From contig JAFGLG010000004.1 in assembly GCA_016928155.1 (NCBI GenBank), positions 1-64,000 of the forward strand: DNA of 64,000 bases. The letters run 5' to 3'. Shown one piece after another: positions 63,094 to 64,000 of this stretch. The position numbers and the translations under genes are program-made. This DNA is from Candidatus Woesearchaeota archaeon. GTDB taxonomy: Archaea > Nanobdellota > Nanobdellia > Woesearchaeales > JAFGLG01. The notes beneath the pieces are model-generated. The model was not told the origin of the DNA. It searched no databases and saw only the letters and a program-made list of their open reading frames with translations. The first letter of the stretch is position 1; every line of letters starts with the position of its first letter.

Positions 63094-64000
63094 TCATGTC
63101 TTGTGTGTGAGGGTCCTGTTTGTGGTGTCGCTCACTGTGACTCCGTTGAAGTCTACCCACATCCACACATCTCTTGTCTCGCTTGTTGCTATGTTTGAAT
63201 AGGTTATCCAGGGTGTTGTTGTTATTGTCGTTGCGCCTGTCGGATCATTGTCTGTATCTCCTTTCAGCACTATGTTTGCTGGCATGCTTGCATTCAGGTA
63301 TAGGCTCCAGTTCAATGCGATACTCCCTGTGTTCTGGAACTGGAAAAACGGCAAGGTATCATTCTGGCAGTCTGTGCTTTCTCCTACGCATGGAACAGTA
63401 TTTGGTGAATTGTATCCTGTTGCATTGAAGAACATTACTCCTGTTGTTGGATAAGGTGCTGATGTATTGGATAATACAGGGCTCTGTCCTGGCAGTGTTA
63501 TTGTGAATGAAAGAACAGGAGTCACTGTCACATTATATGTGACATTGAAATAGAGCACATCCCAAGTTATGTCAAAGTAGCCATTGGCCCCTGCTCCGGA
63601 ATGCACCAGTTCTGACTTTGCCAGTGCTGCGTCTGATGCGAAGAAGTTGCTGCATGTCCAGCTCTCGAGTGAAGTGACATCGGTGCATGTCATTGCTCCT
63701 GGTTCTGTTGTTCCTGGGCAGGTTGTTGTGACTGCTGTGTAGCTTGCTCCGTGGTCTGCATCAACGCTTATGTCACATGTTTGTATTTCTGCTGTAGCTG
63801 ACCACCATTTGTAGCAGAGCATCACTTTTGTTATTTCAGAGCAGTCAGTGACTGATGTGTTTGTGGAATTTATCCTCAATCCTGCCCAATACCCAGAACC
63901 TTGCTTCCTGACCTGATGTACCTCATAGGTTGTATCATCATAGAATAGCGCTGTTCCTGGGTATGTGTTGTCGCATACTGTGCCCCATGTGCCTGCTGAT
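63094..64000 (-). CDS. secreted or surface protein, 5' end beyond the window (partial)
   Basis: At least 301 codons open to the window edge on the minus strand; the stop is at 63094-63096. The visible first part (WGTVCDNTYPGTALFYDDTT) and middle (ITKVMLCYKWWSATAEIQTC) suggest Cys-containing beta domains; the last 140 residues repeat the domain of the neighbouring 181-aa protein: FTITLPGQSPVLSNTSAPYP, DCQNDTLPFFQFQNTGSIAL, LYLNASMP and DTTNRTLTHKT. No C-terminal anchor. A methionine within the frame (TTG at 63877) is not needed since reading continues upstream. Confidence 0.8.
   Translation of the reverse strand, partial: SAGTWGTVCDNTYPGTALFYDDTTYEVHQVRKQGSGYWAGLRINSTNTSVTDCSEITKVMLCYKWWSATAEIQTCDISVDADHGASYTAVTTTCPGTTEPGAMTCTDVTSLESWTCSNFFASDAALAKSELVHSGAGANGYFDITWDVLYFNVTYNVTVTPVLSFTITLPGQSPVLSNTSAPYPTTGVMFFNATGYNSPNTVPCVGESTDCQNDTLPFFQFQNTGSIALNWSLYLNASMPANIVLKGDTDNDPTGATTITTTPWITYSNIATSETRDVWMWVDFNGVTVSDTTNRTLTHKT

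Overview
The window is archaeal chromosome. It carries EF-1 alpha, EF-2, an extended L11, L7Ae, S28e, L24e, Spt5, SecE/Sec61-gamma, a thermosome, an archaeal Glu-tRNA synthetase, D-aminoacyl-tRNA deacylase of the archaeal/plant type, Elp3 and beta-CASP RNase, and many genes have a TATA box about 25-30 bp before an ATG (leaderless starts). FtsZ, bacterial-type GAPDH and PGK, very small hypothetical genes and large beta-helix surface proteins point to a DPANN-type lineage (Woesearchaeota/Pacearchaeota-like). The lineage is inference; no rRNA is present to prove it.

Layout. 1-2.4 kb: probable 3' end of RNase P RNA, a tRNA-Glu gene with three introns, a toxin-antitoxin-like pair behind a palindromic promoter, small hypotheticals and a tRNA-Ser gene with two introns. 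2.4-8.3 kb (minus): a translation block, L7Ae-S28e-L24e-NDK-EF2-EF1A-S10. 8.7-12.8 kb: a cis-prenyltransferase homologue lacking the catalytic motif, prepilin peptidase, a CYTH-RdgB-HIT-membrane operon, tRNA-Ala with two introns, and upstream of it a folded 85-nt putative RNA gene with its own TATA box. 13-23.7 kb: gltX, histone-like DUF1931-type mini protein, coiled-coil proteins, L11, Spt5-SecE-FtsZ, FKBP, CMP kinase and a MaoC-like protein. 23.8-27.2 kb: thermosome preceded by three 21-nt repeats, then dtdA.

27.3-46.9 kb (plus): two giant membrane-anchored surface proteins (3548 and 1363 aa) of right-handed beta-helix repeats, followed by overlapping small genes (AbrB-like, MazG, beta-CASP RNase, coiled-coil protein, Ca2+-type P-ATPase). 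47.1-54.9 kb: Elp3, HGPRT, divergent glnA/lrp, wHTH protein, m5C methyltransferase, a 43-aa pilin-like peptide, HExxH protein and DUF192 lipoprotein. 55-60 kb: PEP synthase, GAPDH and PGK, a gluconeogenic/glycolytic set. 60-64 kb (minus): four secreted or anchored proteins; the last runs off the window.

The most unusual content: all three tRNA genes carry an intron in the T-loop at position 59/60 with a shared, slightly irregular bulge-helix-bulge, besides canonical 37/38 introns, and tRNA-Glu has a third one in the D-loop. The second theme is a set of three surface proteins with unrelated ectodomains but the same C-terminal membrane anchor ending in a YxYSYR motif and a short charged helix.
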